Below, piece by piece: positions 25,494 to 34,083 of a stretch of 37,399 nucleotides of DNA. Both the position numbers and the translations under genes were made by a program. The notes under the pieces were generated by a model. That model had not been told where the DNA came from, did no database searches, and saw only the letters and a list, made by a program, of their open reading frames with translations. The DNA comes from Chthoniobacterales bacterium (lineage in GTDB: Bacteria > Verrucomicrobiota > Verrucomicrobiia > Chthoniobacterales > UBA10450): NCBI GenBank assembly GCA_025929155.1, contig JAICMR010000014.1, positions 1 to 37,399 of the forward strand. Reading direction: 5' to 3'. Within the stretch, counting starts at the first letter, position 1; the number at the start of each line of letters is the position of its first letter.

Positions 25494-25530
25494 GTCACCC
25501 TGAGCGGCGCGAAGTGCAGTCGAAGGATCC
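25494..25530. repeat. Dispersed CACCCTGAG...GAAGGATCC repeat, copy 2
   Basis: It starts gtcaccctgagcggcg and ends gtcgaaggatcc, matching the copy at 6454-6490 at both ends. It lies in a 280-base gap between two gene ends (25438 on + and 25719 on -) where no gene is seen. Confidence 0.6.
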
Positions 25531-25718
25531 GGTAAATCCGCGGTGAAACATTATCGCCTCACGAATCGACATCGCATTTTGCGATGACGCGACAGCTAAT
25601 GAGCCGAAACATTCGCACCCGAGGCCGAAAGTATCCCCCGGTCGAATCCGGCGGTTTCCGTCTATCTGCTCAGGGAACGTGGATTGCTGATGAAACGAAG
25701 TTTGAACTCCGGTCGGAA

Positions 25719-26900
25719 TTATTTTCCTAGCGCCTGGCGCAGTTCGCTCTTTGCAGCGTCGACATCGGCCGCGCTGTGATGGCAAAGCACGAGTCCCCGC
25801 AGCTTTTCGCCCTGATAGTATCGGAGAACGAATCGTGCCTTTGCATAGGAACCGCTTAAGTCGACACGCGTCGGCGCGATCGAAAAATCGCCCACAAAAT
25901 CGAGGTGCAGATCGAACATCTCCGTCCAAAAATACGGAATCCGCTCATAACGCTGCCGCTTTTTCCCTGTGATATTTGCACCGGCGATTAGTCCTTGTTC
26001 GCGCGCATTTTCCCAGTGCGTTTGGCGCCGCATGCCGCCCATCAATCGATCCGGATAAAACGCGAGATCGCCAACGGCGTAGATCCCCTTCTCTTCCGTC
26101 TCGAGGTAATCGGTCACGGGCGAACCGTGCGGGCCGGAGAGCGGAGTGTTGCGCACAATGTCGAGGTTGGGTTCCGAACCGCATGCCACCACGGCCACGC
26201 CAGCAGCCACACGCTCGCCGCTTTTCGTCTGGATATTGCGCAGGACTGTTTTGCCTTCGAAGCCATTCAAGCTTGAACCCAGCAAAAGAGTGACGCCGTG
26301 TTTGGCGAATTGTTCGGTGACCCACGCCGCCGTCTCCGAATCGAGGTAACGATTCAAAACCGACCGATGCCGGTGCATCATCGCGACTTTCAGCTTGCTC
26401 TGGCGCAGGCTCGCCGCGGCCTCGCACGCGAGCAATCCGCCGCCCACGACCACGATCATCTTCTCGGACTGGGACATCTCGCGGAGCGCGAGCGCGTCCC
26501 GAATCGTGCGCAGATAAATCACATTGCCAAGGCCGATGCCGGCGACATGCGGGCGAACCGGCCGACTTCCCATTGCGAGGCAGGCTTTCTTGAATTCGAT
26601 CGTCTCGCCATTTCCGAGCACCGCGAGCCGGCGATCGATGTTGAACTGCGTGACGACCGTGCCAAGACGCGTCTCGATTTTGTTGGTGTCGTACCATTTC
26701 TCGTCGAGGTGCGGCAGCTTCTTGATTGACGGAGTCTTGTCCCTCAGGAATTGCTTCGAAAGCATCCAGCGTTTGTAGGGGTGAAAGGTCTCGCCACCGA
26801 CCAAGGTGACCGAACCTTTCTTGTCATATTCGCGGATGCCTTCGCATACGCTGCCCCCGCCGATGCCGCCGCCGATGATGAGATAGTCGCGTTGAATCAT
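25719..26900 (-). CDS. FAD-dependent pyridine nucleotide oxidoreductase
   Basis: This 393-residue flavoprotein resembles ferredoxin/rubredoxin reductases and AIF-like enzymes. The FAD-binding motif IIGGGIGGG is at residues 8-16. A second Rossmann motif for NAD(P)H, VVVGGGLLACEAAASL, lies near residue 150, and the closing FAD segment GIYAVGDLAFYPD near 290. The redox-active CxxC of thioredoxin or lipoamide reductases is absent, which points to electron transfer to a separate carrier. The C-terminal domain (YFWTEMFDLHLDFVGD) resembles that of the BphA4/ferredoxin reductase group. No carrier gene is adjacent. No motif core occurs within the gene. Confidence 0.88.
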   Translation of the reverse strand: MIQRDYLIIGGGIGGGSVCEGIREYDKKGSVTLVGGETFHPYKRWMLSKQFLRDKTPSIKKLPHLDEKWYDTNKIETRLGTVVTQFNIDRRLAVLGNGETIEFKKACLAMGSRPVRPHVAGIGLGNVIYLRTIRDALALREMSQSEKMIVVVGGGLLACEAAASLRQSKLKVAMMHRHRSVLNRYLDSETAAWVTEQFAKHGVTLLLGSSLNGFEGKTVLRNIQTKSGERVAAGVAVVACGSEPNLDIVRNTPLSGPHGSPVTDYLETEEKGIYAVGDLAFYPDRLMGGMRRQTHWENAREQGLIAGANITGKKRQRYERIPYFWTEMFDLHLDFVGDFSIAPTRVDLSGSYAKARFVLRYYQGEKLRGLVLCHHSAADVDAAKSELRQALGK

Positions 26901-27003
26901 TTAGGAAAAGCGGACGATAAAGTCTGAGGTAACGAAATGGCGAGGGAATTTTTTGAACTTGGCGCGGCGAGTCAGCTGACCCGACTAGAATGGGATACCG
27001 AAG

Positions 27004-27807
27004 CTACTGGCTGGCGCCGAAAATCTCGTGAAGAAACAGCTGCATCTGCTTCCAAGAACGGGTCGCCGCCTTTTGGTTGTAGCCGAGCATGCCTTCCATC
27101 CCATGTTCCCGCGCCATTCGATCCGCGTCGGGATTGCTGAACGCATGGAGGGCGCCCGCGTAATCGATCGAGACATAATCGACGTCGGCGGCTTCGAGTG
27201 ATTTCTCGAGCGCGGCCCGTTTCTCCGGCGTCACCCCTTTGTCGATCGCGCCATTCATGATGAGGAAGCGGGCCTGCACTTTGCCCTTGGCCGAAGTCGG
27301 CGCGTCCACCGGTCCGCCGTGGAAACTGGCGATCCCGCGCAGCGGCGCCCCTGAATAAGCCAGGGCCTGCACAGTCGAGCCGCCGAAACAAAATCCGATT
27401 GCCGAGAGCTTCGACTTGTCGACCTGAGGTGCCACCGATAACTGATCGAGGCCGGCCCGCGCCCGCTGAGCCATCAGCGGATTCCCGTGAAAGGGAGCAG
27501 CCCATGCCGAGGCCTGCTTCGGATCTTCCGTCGATTTCCCGTCACCGTACATATCAGCAACGAACGCAACATAACCAAGTTGCGCGAGCTGATCCGCGCG
27601 GCTTTTCACATAAGCATTCACGCCCCACCATTCCGGGATCACCAGAACGCCTGGAACCTTTCCGGAGGCTGATTTCGCGTCGTCGTAAACGAGGTAACCC
27701 ACAAGCTTGGTGCCATGATCTTCGTAGGTGATCGGCTTTTTCACGAGAGAGGCTTTCACGTTGCTCATGAACAGGGATGCAAGAATAACGAGAGCTAAAT
27801 TTTTCAT
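27004..27807 (-). CDS. Secreted dienelactone hydrolase family protein
   Basis: This alpha/beta hydrolase of the DLH family has 267 residues. The signal peptide (MKNLALVILASLFMSNVKA) supports the ATG at 27805-27807; the frame is open further upstream without homology. The catalytic triad is visible: C130 in GFCFGGS, D179 in NGAIDKG and H211 in GALHAF. An early strand carries VLVIPEWWGVN. The classical enzyme opens dienelactones in chlorocatechol breakdown, but secreted members are widespread and their substrates are unknown. It lies 103 bases from the flavoprotein gene on the same strand; a functional link is not evident. Confidence 0.9.
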   Translation of the reverse strand: MKNLALVILASLFMSNVKASLVKKPITYEDHGTKLVGYLVYDDAKSASGKVPGVLVIPEWWGVNAYVKSRADQLAQLGYVAFVADMYGDGKSTEDPKQASAWAAPFHGNPLMAQRARAGLDQLSVAPQVDKSKLSAIGFCFGGSTVQALAYSGAPLRGIASFHGGPVDAPTSAKGKVQARFLIMNGAIDKGVTPEKRAALEKSLEAADVDYVSIDYAGALHAFSNPDADRMAREHGMEGMLGYNQKAATRSWKQMQLFLHEIFGASQ

Positions 27808-27965
27808 GAGAAAATAAGAGTCGGATTCCGCTGCGGAAGCAATGCCGAAGCTGCGTAAGCAGGCTTCTCGCAAACGCTAGGGATCGGCAGGTTCCGATTG
27901 ACTCTGCTGGTCGAAGGAAATGGCGGCGCGGCTAGGCCGGGCGACAGTGCGCGTGTAAACGAGTT

Positions 27966-28037
27966 GGTAGGGCGAGACTCGGTCGAGCCGCTGGCGAAAT
28001 TGTGCGGCCGCTGTCCTCGACGGAGTCTCGCCCTACC
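27966..28037. repeat. 22-base inverted repeat of GTAGGGCGAGACTC type
   Basis: The arms at 27966-27987 and 28016-28037 are complementary at 21 of 22 positions, separated by 28 bases. Each begins (5' to 3' outward) with GGTAGGGCGAGACTC, again a GTAG head. It lies in the 375-base region between the DLH start (27807) and the recN stop (28183), which has no other gene that I can support. Confidence 0.7.
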
Positions 28038-28182
28038 ACACGTCCTACTTTGGGGAAAATCGCCCTGCCACAGAAAGTCCTCCCGACCAGCTCTGCTCGG
28101 TCTGATCAGCAATTCTTCGCCGCCGCCGTTTCCGCCACTCCTTCCACTGCGGCGGATTCACCTTCCGCTGTCGCGGAGCCGC

Positions 28183-29838
28183 TCACTCAGAGAGAAGCGA
28201 CGCCGCATGCTTAAGCGCCGATTCACTCCGGCCGCCGAGCATTCGCGCAATTTCTTCCTGACGCGCTTTGCCTTTGACTTCGTGCATTTCCGAGAATGTC
28301 CGGCCGTTTACGACCTCTTTTGTGACCACAAAATGGGCGTTGGCGGACGCGGCCACCTGAGGCAGGTGCGTAATGCAAAGCACCTGATGCTTCTGCGACA
28401 GAGCTCGCATTTTCGCACCGACCGCATTCGCGATTTCTCCGCCCACGTTCGCGTCAATCTCATCGAAAACGAGCAAAGGAATCGCATCCTGCATCGCGAG
28501 CGCCGATTTGATTGCGAGCATGACGCGCGAAATCTCACCGCTCGAAGCCACGGTGCGCAGCGGCTTTAAAGGTTCTCCGGGATTCGGCGAGAAAAACAGC
28601 TCGACGGACTCCGATCCCGTAAGCCTGAGCTCTTCGTTAGGCACAATTTCCACTTCGAAGTCCGCCTGCCGGAAACCTAAATCAGCGAGGTTTTGCCGGA
28701 TATTCTTCGCCAGTTTCGGCGCTGCGGCCGATCGCAGCTTTCGCAGGTTCGTGGCTGCGCGCTCCAACTCGTCGCGGTTTTTTTTAATCTCTACCGCAAG
28801 CCGCTCGAGCTCCGCGTCCCGGCCTTCGATCTTCTGCATCCGGCGCTCGGCGCGCTCGCCAAAATTGATGACCTCCTGCAGCGAACGTCCGTATTTTCGC
28901 TTCAGCGTTTCGAGCAAATTCACCCGCTCCTCGAGTTGCGCAAGCTGCTCCGGATCGAGATCGAGCCGCTCCGAATACCGGTCGAGCGCGCGCGCGATTT
29001 CCGTCAACTCGATCACGGCCGCAGCGTGCGCTTTCGAACTTTCCGCGAAACGGGGATCGACTTTTTCGAGCTCGCGCAGGAGCCGTTGCGTCTCAGCCAG
29101 GCGATTCAAGACTGCGTCGTCGCTCTCCGAAAGCTGCCGCGAGATTGCAGTCGACAGCTCGATCAACCGCTGGCTGTTACTGGCCAGCCGATAACGCGCG
29201 TGGATTTCTTCTTCCTCGTTAGGCTGGAGTTGCGCAGCCCCGATTTCGTTAATCTGATGTCGAAGCAAATCGATTTCCTGTTCGCGCGCAGATTCGGCCG
29301 TGCTTAACTCCGCTTCCTCGGCCACGAGGAGTTGCCACCGCCGATACCCCTGCTGATAGCCCTCGAGAGTTGCCTCGGCGCGGGCGAAGCCATCAAGCAG
29401 TGCCAACTGCTGTTCCGGCACGAGGAGCGACTGGTGGTCGTGCGGACCATGCAAATCGACCAGCCCGTCGCCAATCGTTTTCAAGAGCGCAAGTGTGGTG
29501 GGCGAACCGTTCACGAACTGCCGGTTGCTTCCGCCTAACGAGAAGCTGCGCTTTACCAAGAGCTCGCCGTCGCACGGCTCGGCGCCGCCTTCCTCAATCC
29601 GCTCGTTGAGTTTGGCAAAATTCTCGCCGTTGAAAATCGCTTCGACCACGCAGGCTTCGGCGCCGGTCCGGATCAGCGCTTTCTCCGCGCGTTCTCCCAA
29701 CAAAAGCTTCAGCGCCCCGATGATGATCGATTTCCCGGCACCGGTTTCGCCCGTTATCGCGGTGAAACCGGAAGCCAATTCCCATTCGAGATCTTCGACG
29801 AGCGCGAGGTTTTTGATGCGGAGCAAACTAAGCAACAC
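28183..29838 (-). CDS. recN: DNA repair protein RecN
   Basis: This SMC-like ATPase acts in double-strand break repair. The 551 residues show Walker A ITGETGAGKS near residues 29-38, two long coiled-coil regions (about 150-270 and 300-375), the signature region TVASSGEISRVMLAIKSAL and Walker B LLVFDEIDANVGG, then ITHLPQVAA. Length is normal. Translation starts at a GTG (29836-29838) giving MLLSLLRIKNLAL, the family N-terminus. Three motif copies encode PNEE (28635), PNEE (29217) and SLGG (29534). It is a single gene. Confidence 0.96.
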   Translation of the reverse strand: MLLSLLRIKNLALVEDLEWELASGFTAITGETGAGKSIIIGALKLLLGERAEKALIRTGAEACVVEAIFNGENFAKLNERIEEGGAEPCDGELLVKRSFSLGGSNRQFVNGSPTTLALLKTIGDGLVDLHGPHDHQSLLVPEQQLALLDGFARAEATLEGYQQGYRRWQLLVAEEAELSTAESAREQEIDLLRHQINEIGAAQLQPNEEEEIHARYRLASNSQRLIELSTAISRQLSESDDAVLNRLAETQRLLRELEKVDPRFAESSKAHAAAVIELTEIARALDRYSERLDLDPEQLAQLEERVNLLETLKRKYGRSLQEVINFGERAERRMQKIEGRDAELERLAVEIKKNRDELERAATNLRKLRSAAAPKLAKNIRQNLADLGFRQADFEVEIVPNEELRLTGSESVELFFSPNPGEPLKPLRTVASSGEISRVMLAIKSALAMQDAIPLLVFDEIDANVGGEIANAVGAKMRALSQKHQVLCITHLPQVAASANAHFVVTKEVVNGRTFSEMHEVKGKARQEEIARMLGGRSESALKHAASLLSE

Positions 29839-29849
29839 GGAGTTAGGAA

Positions 29850-29920
29850 TTAGGAGCTGAGGTTGAGAGAGAAATGCCTGTTGCTTCGGACTCTCATCTC
29901 TCAGTTCTCAACTCTCAAAT
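29850..29920. repeat. Imperfect palindrome with gaga-rich arms upstream of recN
   Basis: Around 29854-29872 the left arm reads gagctgaggttgagagag; its approximate complement lies at 29893-29916 (catctctcagttctcaactctc). About 15 of 18 aligned bases agree. The arms are made of short near-repeats. The remainder of the 289-base gap to the oxidase gene shows no gene. Confidence 0.45.
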
Positions 29921-30127
29921 TGCCCTCGCCTTTTCTTGGCACTGGCACTTTAAGAGGGCTGAGGACTCGCTCCACCCTTGGCTCCTCTTAACGAATGAGA
30001 AGGCGGTTCCTGAAGCGCGCACCGGACCAGAAGAACGGCTCTTCCCAGATCTAGAGTTGCTTCTTCCAGCCAAAGTAGGACAACAAGAATTCGTCCCCCT
30101 GCACCGACAGTCAGATCAGCAAAAGAC

Positions 30128-30400
30128 TCAGCCGCGGCTGAGATAGTCGCCTAACGTCAGCGTAAACATGAGGAGTAGCCAGAGCACTCCGATTATTGCA
30201 GCCAGATGGAGAATCCGGCTCTCTCCACTCAAGTTCATGAAAAAGAGGACGATCAACAGCATCTTCGTGACTGAGATCGCAAGGGCGACGACGAGGTTAA
30301 ACTCGCCTAGATTCACATAACCCATCCCCCAAGTCAGCGCGAGGAGCGCCATCAGGTAGAGGCAGTTTTTCCAGTAATATTTCGGAGGATGCGTGGTCAT
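30128..30400 (-). CDS. Cytochrome c oxidase subunit IV (caa3-type)
   Basis: This 90-residue membrane protein has three hydrophobic helices. It belongs to the prokaryotic COX4 (CtaF/CyoD-like) family, small subunits that stabilise the haem-copper oxidase. The pattern YYWKNCLYLMALLALTWGMGYVNLGEFN, then VVALAISVTKMLLIVLFFMNL, fits, including the conserved K-x-x-L-I-V-L-F-F-M-x-L helix. It lies 160 bases after the subunit III gene on the same strand. Subunits I and II are not in the window. A motif copy at 30149 encodes TLGD. Confidence 0.87.
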   Translation of the reverse strand: MTTHPPKYYWKNCLYLMALLALTWGMGYVNLGEFNLVVALAISVTKMLLIVLFFMNLSGESRILHLAAIIGVLWLLLMFTLTLGDYLSRG

Positions 30401-30410
30401 TGGTTATGCT

Positions 30411-30550
30411 CGAAATCCGAATACCGAAATCGAAGGAATCGGGAACGCCGATGCTCAAGTGGGCGATATCGGCGGTGCCGCGCCGCTCTTTCGAATTTTC
30501 GAGTTTCAATCATTGGAACTGGTTTCGGGTTCCGATGTTCGGATTGGAAT
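30411..30550. repeat. Imperfect palindrome between the two oxidase genes
   Basis: AATCCGAA (30414-30421) pairs with TTCGGATT (30538-30545), and the flanks ataccgaaatcgaagg and ttcgggttccgatg agree more loosely. It fills most of the 160 bases between subunit III and IV, so it may form a hairpin inside a shared transcript. Confidence 0.4.
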
Positions 30551-30560
30551 TTTTTCCCCT

Positions 30561-31202
30561 TCATCTATGTCCGGCAAGATAAAGGAGCGGAAACAGGAAC
30601 ACCCAAACGATGTCCACGAAGTGCCAGTAGAGTCCCACGATTTCTACCGGCATATAGTTGCCGTTGTCGAAGTGCCGGCGTGAAGCCAGCACCGCAAGAA
30701 TTAATATCAGGAAGATGCCAACGGTCACATGAATCGCGTGCAGGCCGGTCATGGCGTAGTAGAGCCAGAAAAAAATCTGCGCGACTTGCGGGTTTGGACC
30801 TTCCCATAGAAATGTCGCTCCCGGCAAAAGGTGGTTGATGTAATCGAGGTAATATTCGTAGGCCTTCACGCCCATGAAAATGATGCCGAAGAGGGCCGTC
30901 CCGAGGAGCAGCCAGATGAGATGTTTCCGCCGCTCGAGCTGGGAAGCACGCACCGCCAGCGCCATTAAAGTGCTGCTGAAAAGCAGAATCCCGGTGTTCG
31001 CTCCGCCCAGAACCACTTCCGTATGCCGGCTCGCGGCGGCAAAGACTTCGGGATAGAGGAACCGGTTCACCGTGTAGCCGAGAAAGAGCCCGCCAAAGAA
31101 GAGAACCTCCGTCGCGAGGAAGATCCACATCCCGAGTTTGGCAGCGGAATGCTGCTGTTCGATGTCGTCGTATTGCTCGGCGACGAGAGCGGACGCTTCC
31201 AT
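30561..31202 (-). CDS. Cytochrome c oxidase subunit III
   Basis: This 213-residue haem-copper oxidase subunit III has five to six transmembrane helices. Conserved marks are [19 protein letters not shown] (helix III of the family, with the conserved Glu), the [11 protein letters not shown] segment, [15 protein letters not shown] with the conserved TGLHAxHV, and [20 protein letters not shown] at the end. The start at 31200-31202 ([13 protein letters not shown]) is preferred; the frame extends 21 residues upstream without family likeness. It probably forms a transcript with subunit IV. Its upstream neighbour is a cupin gene instead of the usual catalytic subunit. Confidence 0.93.
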   Translation of the reverse strand: MEASALVAEQYDDIEQQHSAAKLGMWIFLATEVLFFGGLFLGYTVNRFLYPEVFAAASRHTEVVLGGANTGILLFSSTLMALAVRASQLERRKHLIWLLLGTALFGIIFMGVKAYEYYLDYINHLLPGATFLWEGPNPQVAQIFFWLYYAMTGLHAIHVTVGIFLILILAVLASRRHFDNGNYMPVEIVGLYWHFVDIVWVFLFPLLYLAGHR

Positions 31203-31271
31203 TTTCACAAAGATGATCGCGGTTCGACCAATCTTTGCGCGGTTACTAAATGGTCTTGCGACCACTTTTGT

Positions 31272-31751
31272 TCATTCTTCGCCGTCGTAGTAATCGAGCG
31301 GTTCCGAGCGAAGGAGACGTCGTTCAGGCGAACGCACGATCCACTTCTTGCTATCGGGGTAGTAGCTGGATTCTCCGAGTGGGTTATCCGCGACGACGAA
31401 AATCACGAGATCTTCTCCACCGTTGTTGATCAATTGATGCGCCTCGCCCGGACCAAAAACGAAGGCGTCGCCGGGTTCGATCGGATGTTCTCCTTCGTCG
31501 TCACGCGCAAGGCCGTGACCGGAGACGACGTGGTAAAATTCCCACTGCGCCGAATGCGAATGGTAAGGGTAAGGCTTCTGTCCCGGAGCAACCCGTAGGA
31601 TTTCGACCGCGAAAGGGTGCCGAGCGCGCACGCCCGCCGCCGCGGGGTCCCAGCCCAGAGCTTGGGAAAGATCCTTCCCGGCGCCCCGGAAATCTCCTTT
31701 CGGCGAAGTCCACGAATATTCTTCAAGCTCTGCAGTATTGATTTTGCGCAT
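31272..31751 (-). CDS. Single-domain cupin protein
   Basis: This 159-residue cupin has the first motif with its metal ligands in YPYHSHSAQWEFYHVVSGHG (H-x-H, then Glu) and the second motif in GDAFVFGPGEAHQLINNG. Such proteins bind a metal and are enzymes or sugar/small-molecule sensors; no specific function can be read. The start at 31749-31751 (MRKINTAEL) gives a compact domain, while the frame stays open to 31943 through sequence of no evident family. It lies 69 bases upstream of the oxidase III gene on the same strand, so it may be co-transcribed. Divergent from the small lipoprotein gene. Confidence 0.85.
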   Translation of the reverse strand: MRKINTAELEEYSWTSPKGDFRGAGKDLSQALGWDPAAAGVRARHPFAVEILRVAPGQKPYPYHSHSAQWEFYHVVSGHGLARDDEGEHPIEPGDAFVFGPGEAHQLINNGGEDLVIFVVADNPLGESSYYPDSKKWIVRSPERRLLRSEPLDYYDGEE

Positions 31752-31854
31752 GGTTTCTTGTTTCTGAATCAAACCTGCGCTGCGGTCGAGTATAGAGGTC
31801 TGCGCAGGCACAATTCCGAATTGCTCTCGCCGGTTCTTTGCGGGACGTTTTCGA

Positions 31855-32034
31855 ATGTCCAACCTGGTGCGCGGTTCTTCCTTGCTCGCGCTTTGCTCGC
31901 TCGTCGCGGTGGCTCTCTTCCTGTCCGGCTGTGCGACCGACATCGCCGGTCCGCCGGATTCTGGAGCCGGCGCCGCTTACGTGCCCGGAGCAGCGACGCC
32001 AGCGCCGAACGCGAACAGCGCCGGCTGGTGGTGA
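31855..32034 (+). CDS. Small lipoprotein (59 residues)
   Basis: An ATG at 31855 opens 59 codons ending TGA at 32032-32034. The product has a basic start, a hydrophobic stretch (LLALCSLVAVALF) and a lipobox LSGC with Cys at residue 26, followed by a mature part of only about 33 residues rich in Ala, Pro and Gly that ends in GWW. It resembles other tiny entericidin-like or unknown lipoproteins only in layout. A CGTTAGGC motif lies 13 bases after the stop codon. Confidence 0.65.
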   Translation: MSNLVRGSSLLALCSLVAVALFLSGCATDIAGPPDSGAGAAYVPGAATPAPNANSAGWW

Positions 32035-32080
32035 GCCGTGGTCACTCGTTAGGCAGGTGCGTTGACAGCAAAAATCGCGA

Positions 32081-32743
32081 ATGCTAGGCTCGCCCCGAGT
32101 CGAGCGGAAAACGCCACTCAATCTTCTGCAGACGTTACTAAATACTCAGGTGCTTGTGCTGAATCGCCTCTGGCAGGCGGTCAATGTCTGCTCTGCCCGC
32201 CGCGCTTTCACGCTCCTTTACCAAGGCCACGCACAGGTCGTTTCCTCCGATCACGAGAACAACTTTGCCACCCACGACTTCGCGAGCTGGCTTGATTTCT
32301 CGCTGAGCGCGCCCGCAGCCGAACACGAGATGGTGACCACGATCTCCTGGAAGATCCGGATCCCACGCGTCATCGTGCTTTTGCTTTTCGACCGGCTGCC
32401 GAAGAAGGAAGTGAAATTTACGCGGCACAACGTCTTCGAGCGCGACAACAACACCTGCCAGTATTGTGGCAAGATTTTCGAGCGGACCGAGCTCAACCTC
32501 GATCACGTGCTGCCGCGCGATAAAGGTGGCCTGACTACTTGGGAAAACGTCGTCTGCTCCTGCATCCCCTGCAATACGCGCAAGGCCAACCGCCTCCCGC
32601 ACCAGGCGCACATGCAGTTGATTCGGAAACCGAAGCGGCCGAAGTGGCGCCCGTTCGTTCACGTCACTTTCAGTAGCCAGCAGCACGAGAGCTGGCGGCA
32701 TTTCGTCGATCTCGCCTACTGGAACGTCGAGCTGAGCGATTAA
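32081..32743 (+). CDS. HNH endonuclease family protein
   Basis: This 220-residue protein has a C-terminal HNH domain. The first Cys pair is in CQYCGK, then LNLDHVLPRDKGGLTTWENVVCSC with the active-site DH and the Asn, and the second Cys pair is in CSCIPC. The N-terminal half (VLVLNRLWQAVNVCSARRAFTLLYQGHAQVV) is typical of a conserved, probably chromosomal, HNH family widespread in bacteria and not tied to phage or introns. Role unknown; nuclease activity is likely from the intact motif. The ATG at 32081 follows the lipoprotein gene by 46 bases. Confidence 0.9.
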   Translation: MLGSPRVERKTPLNLLQTLLNTQVLVLNRLWQAVNVCSARRAFTLLYQGHAQVVSSDHENNFATHDFASWLDFSLSAPAAEHEMVTTISWKIRIPRVIVLLLFDRLPKKEVKFTRHNVFERDNNTCQYCGKIFERTELNLDHVLPRDKGGLTTWENVVCSCIPCNTRKANRLPHQAHMQLIRKPKRPKWRPFVHVTFSSQQHESWRHFVDLAYWNVELSD

Positions 32744-32928
32744 GGTTCGTCGCGCATCGGATTGACCGCGGAGAGCACGGATGCGAGCACAGGAAAGTTC
32801 GTCGCTGATCAGGAAATAACACTCCCGCGCGTGCAGGGTATGACTTCGTAAGCGAACCAAAAATTGATCATTGAAGCGGGACGCACTGCTGCGTTGCAAG
32901 GGACAACAACTTTGCTTGGGAGTGATGC

Positions 32929-34083
32929 ATGATAGAGAGGGGGATGCAACCCATGTCCTTGGATCGCGCCAGGAGTGCACCCCATCTCTCCGTTTGCTTC
33001 ACGATGGTTCAGATTGTCGTCCTCGCCTTCTTCGCCTCCCTGGCTCCTGCCACGCCGCCCGAATTTGTCTTCACCGGCCCACTTAACACGTTTCATGTAG
33101 CTCACACCGCGACCTTGCTTCATGACGGTCATGTCTTGGCCTGTGGAGGTGGTATCGACGGTAGGACGGCGGAGCTTTTCGACGCGGAAAGAGGCGTATG
33201 GAGCTTAACTGGAAAACTGGTGTCTTTCCGGTCATATCATACCGCGACGTTACTGCCTGATGGTAAGGTCCTGGTCGTTGGTGGATCAGCCCCTGGCGGG
33301 GCGCTTAATAGCGCCGAAGTCTATGACCCCGCCACGGGGATCTGGAGTGCAACTGGCCACATGAGCCAGAAGCGCCGCTATCACACAGCCACTTTATTGC
33401 TCGACGGAAGGGTGCTTGTGGCCGGCGGCGTGGAGGACGATCTGGGATGGAACTCTGTTGAAATCTACGATCCGGCCAGTGGCCGCTGGAACGCCACCGG
33501 AACTCTTCATGTCGGTCGCTTCGGTCATTCGGCGACTTTGTTGCCGGATGGGAGTGTCTCGGTGGCGGGCGGCGCAACCAGTTATCTTTACGATCCTCTC
33601 GCGAGCGCAGAAATTTATGATCCCTCGACCGGGACCTGGAGCTTCACCAGCGACCTCGATACCGCCCGAAGTTTACATGCCAGCATCAGTCTCCGTAATG
33701 GCAGAGCCATGGTGATTGGTGGCATCGGTCCGAACGGCAGACAGACAGACGCGGTGGAGATTTATGATCCGGTCACCGGTGCCTGGCAGAGAACGGGCAG
33801 CCTTTCGGCACCTCGAAGAAGTTTGGCGGTAAGTTTGCTTAGTAATGGCCGCGTGCTCGCAACGGGAGGGGACACCTTTGTTGGTCAAGCTCGGGCCAAC
33901 GCCGAAGTCTATGGTCCCAAGAGCGGCGTCTGGACCGTGATGCCGAATCTAAATGTGCCGCGCGCCAATCACACGGCCACGTTGCTCAACGACGGCCGTG
34001 TGCTCATAAGCGGCGGACTCTTCTCCGGACCCCAATTTGACAGCTGCGAATTGTTTTACTACCCCGGCCGGTCTAGGGAGTAA
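32929..34083 (+). CDS. Exported Kelch-repeat beta-propeller protein
   Basis: This 384-residue protein is built of about seven Kelch-type repeats with the pattern HTATLL-DG-VL-x-GG followed by (A)E-[IV]-YDP-x-[ST]-G-x-W, for example HTATLLPDGKVLVVGG and SAEVYDPATGIWSATG. It should form a propeller. A hydrophobic segment (MVQIVVLAFFASLAPA, residues 26-41) looks like a signal peptide, so the true start may be at 32953 (near a G-rich stretch) or 33004 instead of 32929. Its last 135 bases overlap the nuoN frame on the other strand. The gene has no CGTTAGG core and looks less GC-rich than its neighbours, consistent with later arrival. Confidence 0.85.
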   Translation: MIERGMQPMSLDRARSAPHLSVCFTMVQIVVLAFFASLAPATPPEFVFTGPLNTFHVAHTATLLHDGHVLACGGGIDGRTAELFDAERGVWSLTGKLVSFRSYHTATLLPDGKVLVVGGSAPGGALNSAEVYDPATGIWSATGHMSQKRRYHTATLLLDGRVLVAGGVEDDLGWNSVEIYDPASGRWNATGTLHVGRFGHSATLLPDGSVSVAGGATSYLYDPLASAEIYDPSTGTWSFTSDLDTARSLHASISLRNGRAMVIGGIGPNGRQTDAVEIYDPVTGAWQRTGSLSAPRRSLAVSLLSNGRVLATGGDTFVGQARANAEVYGPKSGVWTVMPNLNVPRANHTATLLNDGRVLISGGLFSGPQFDSCELFYYPGRSRE

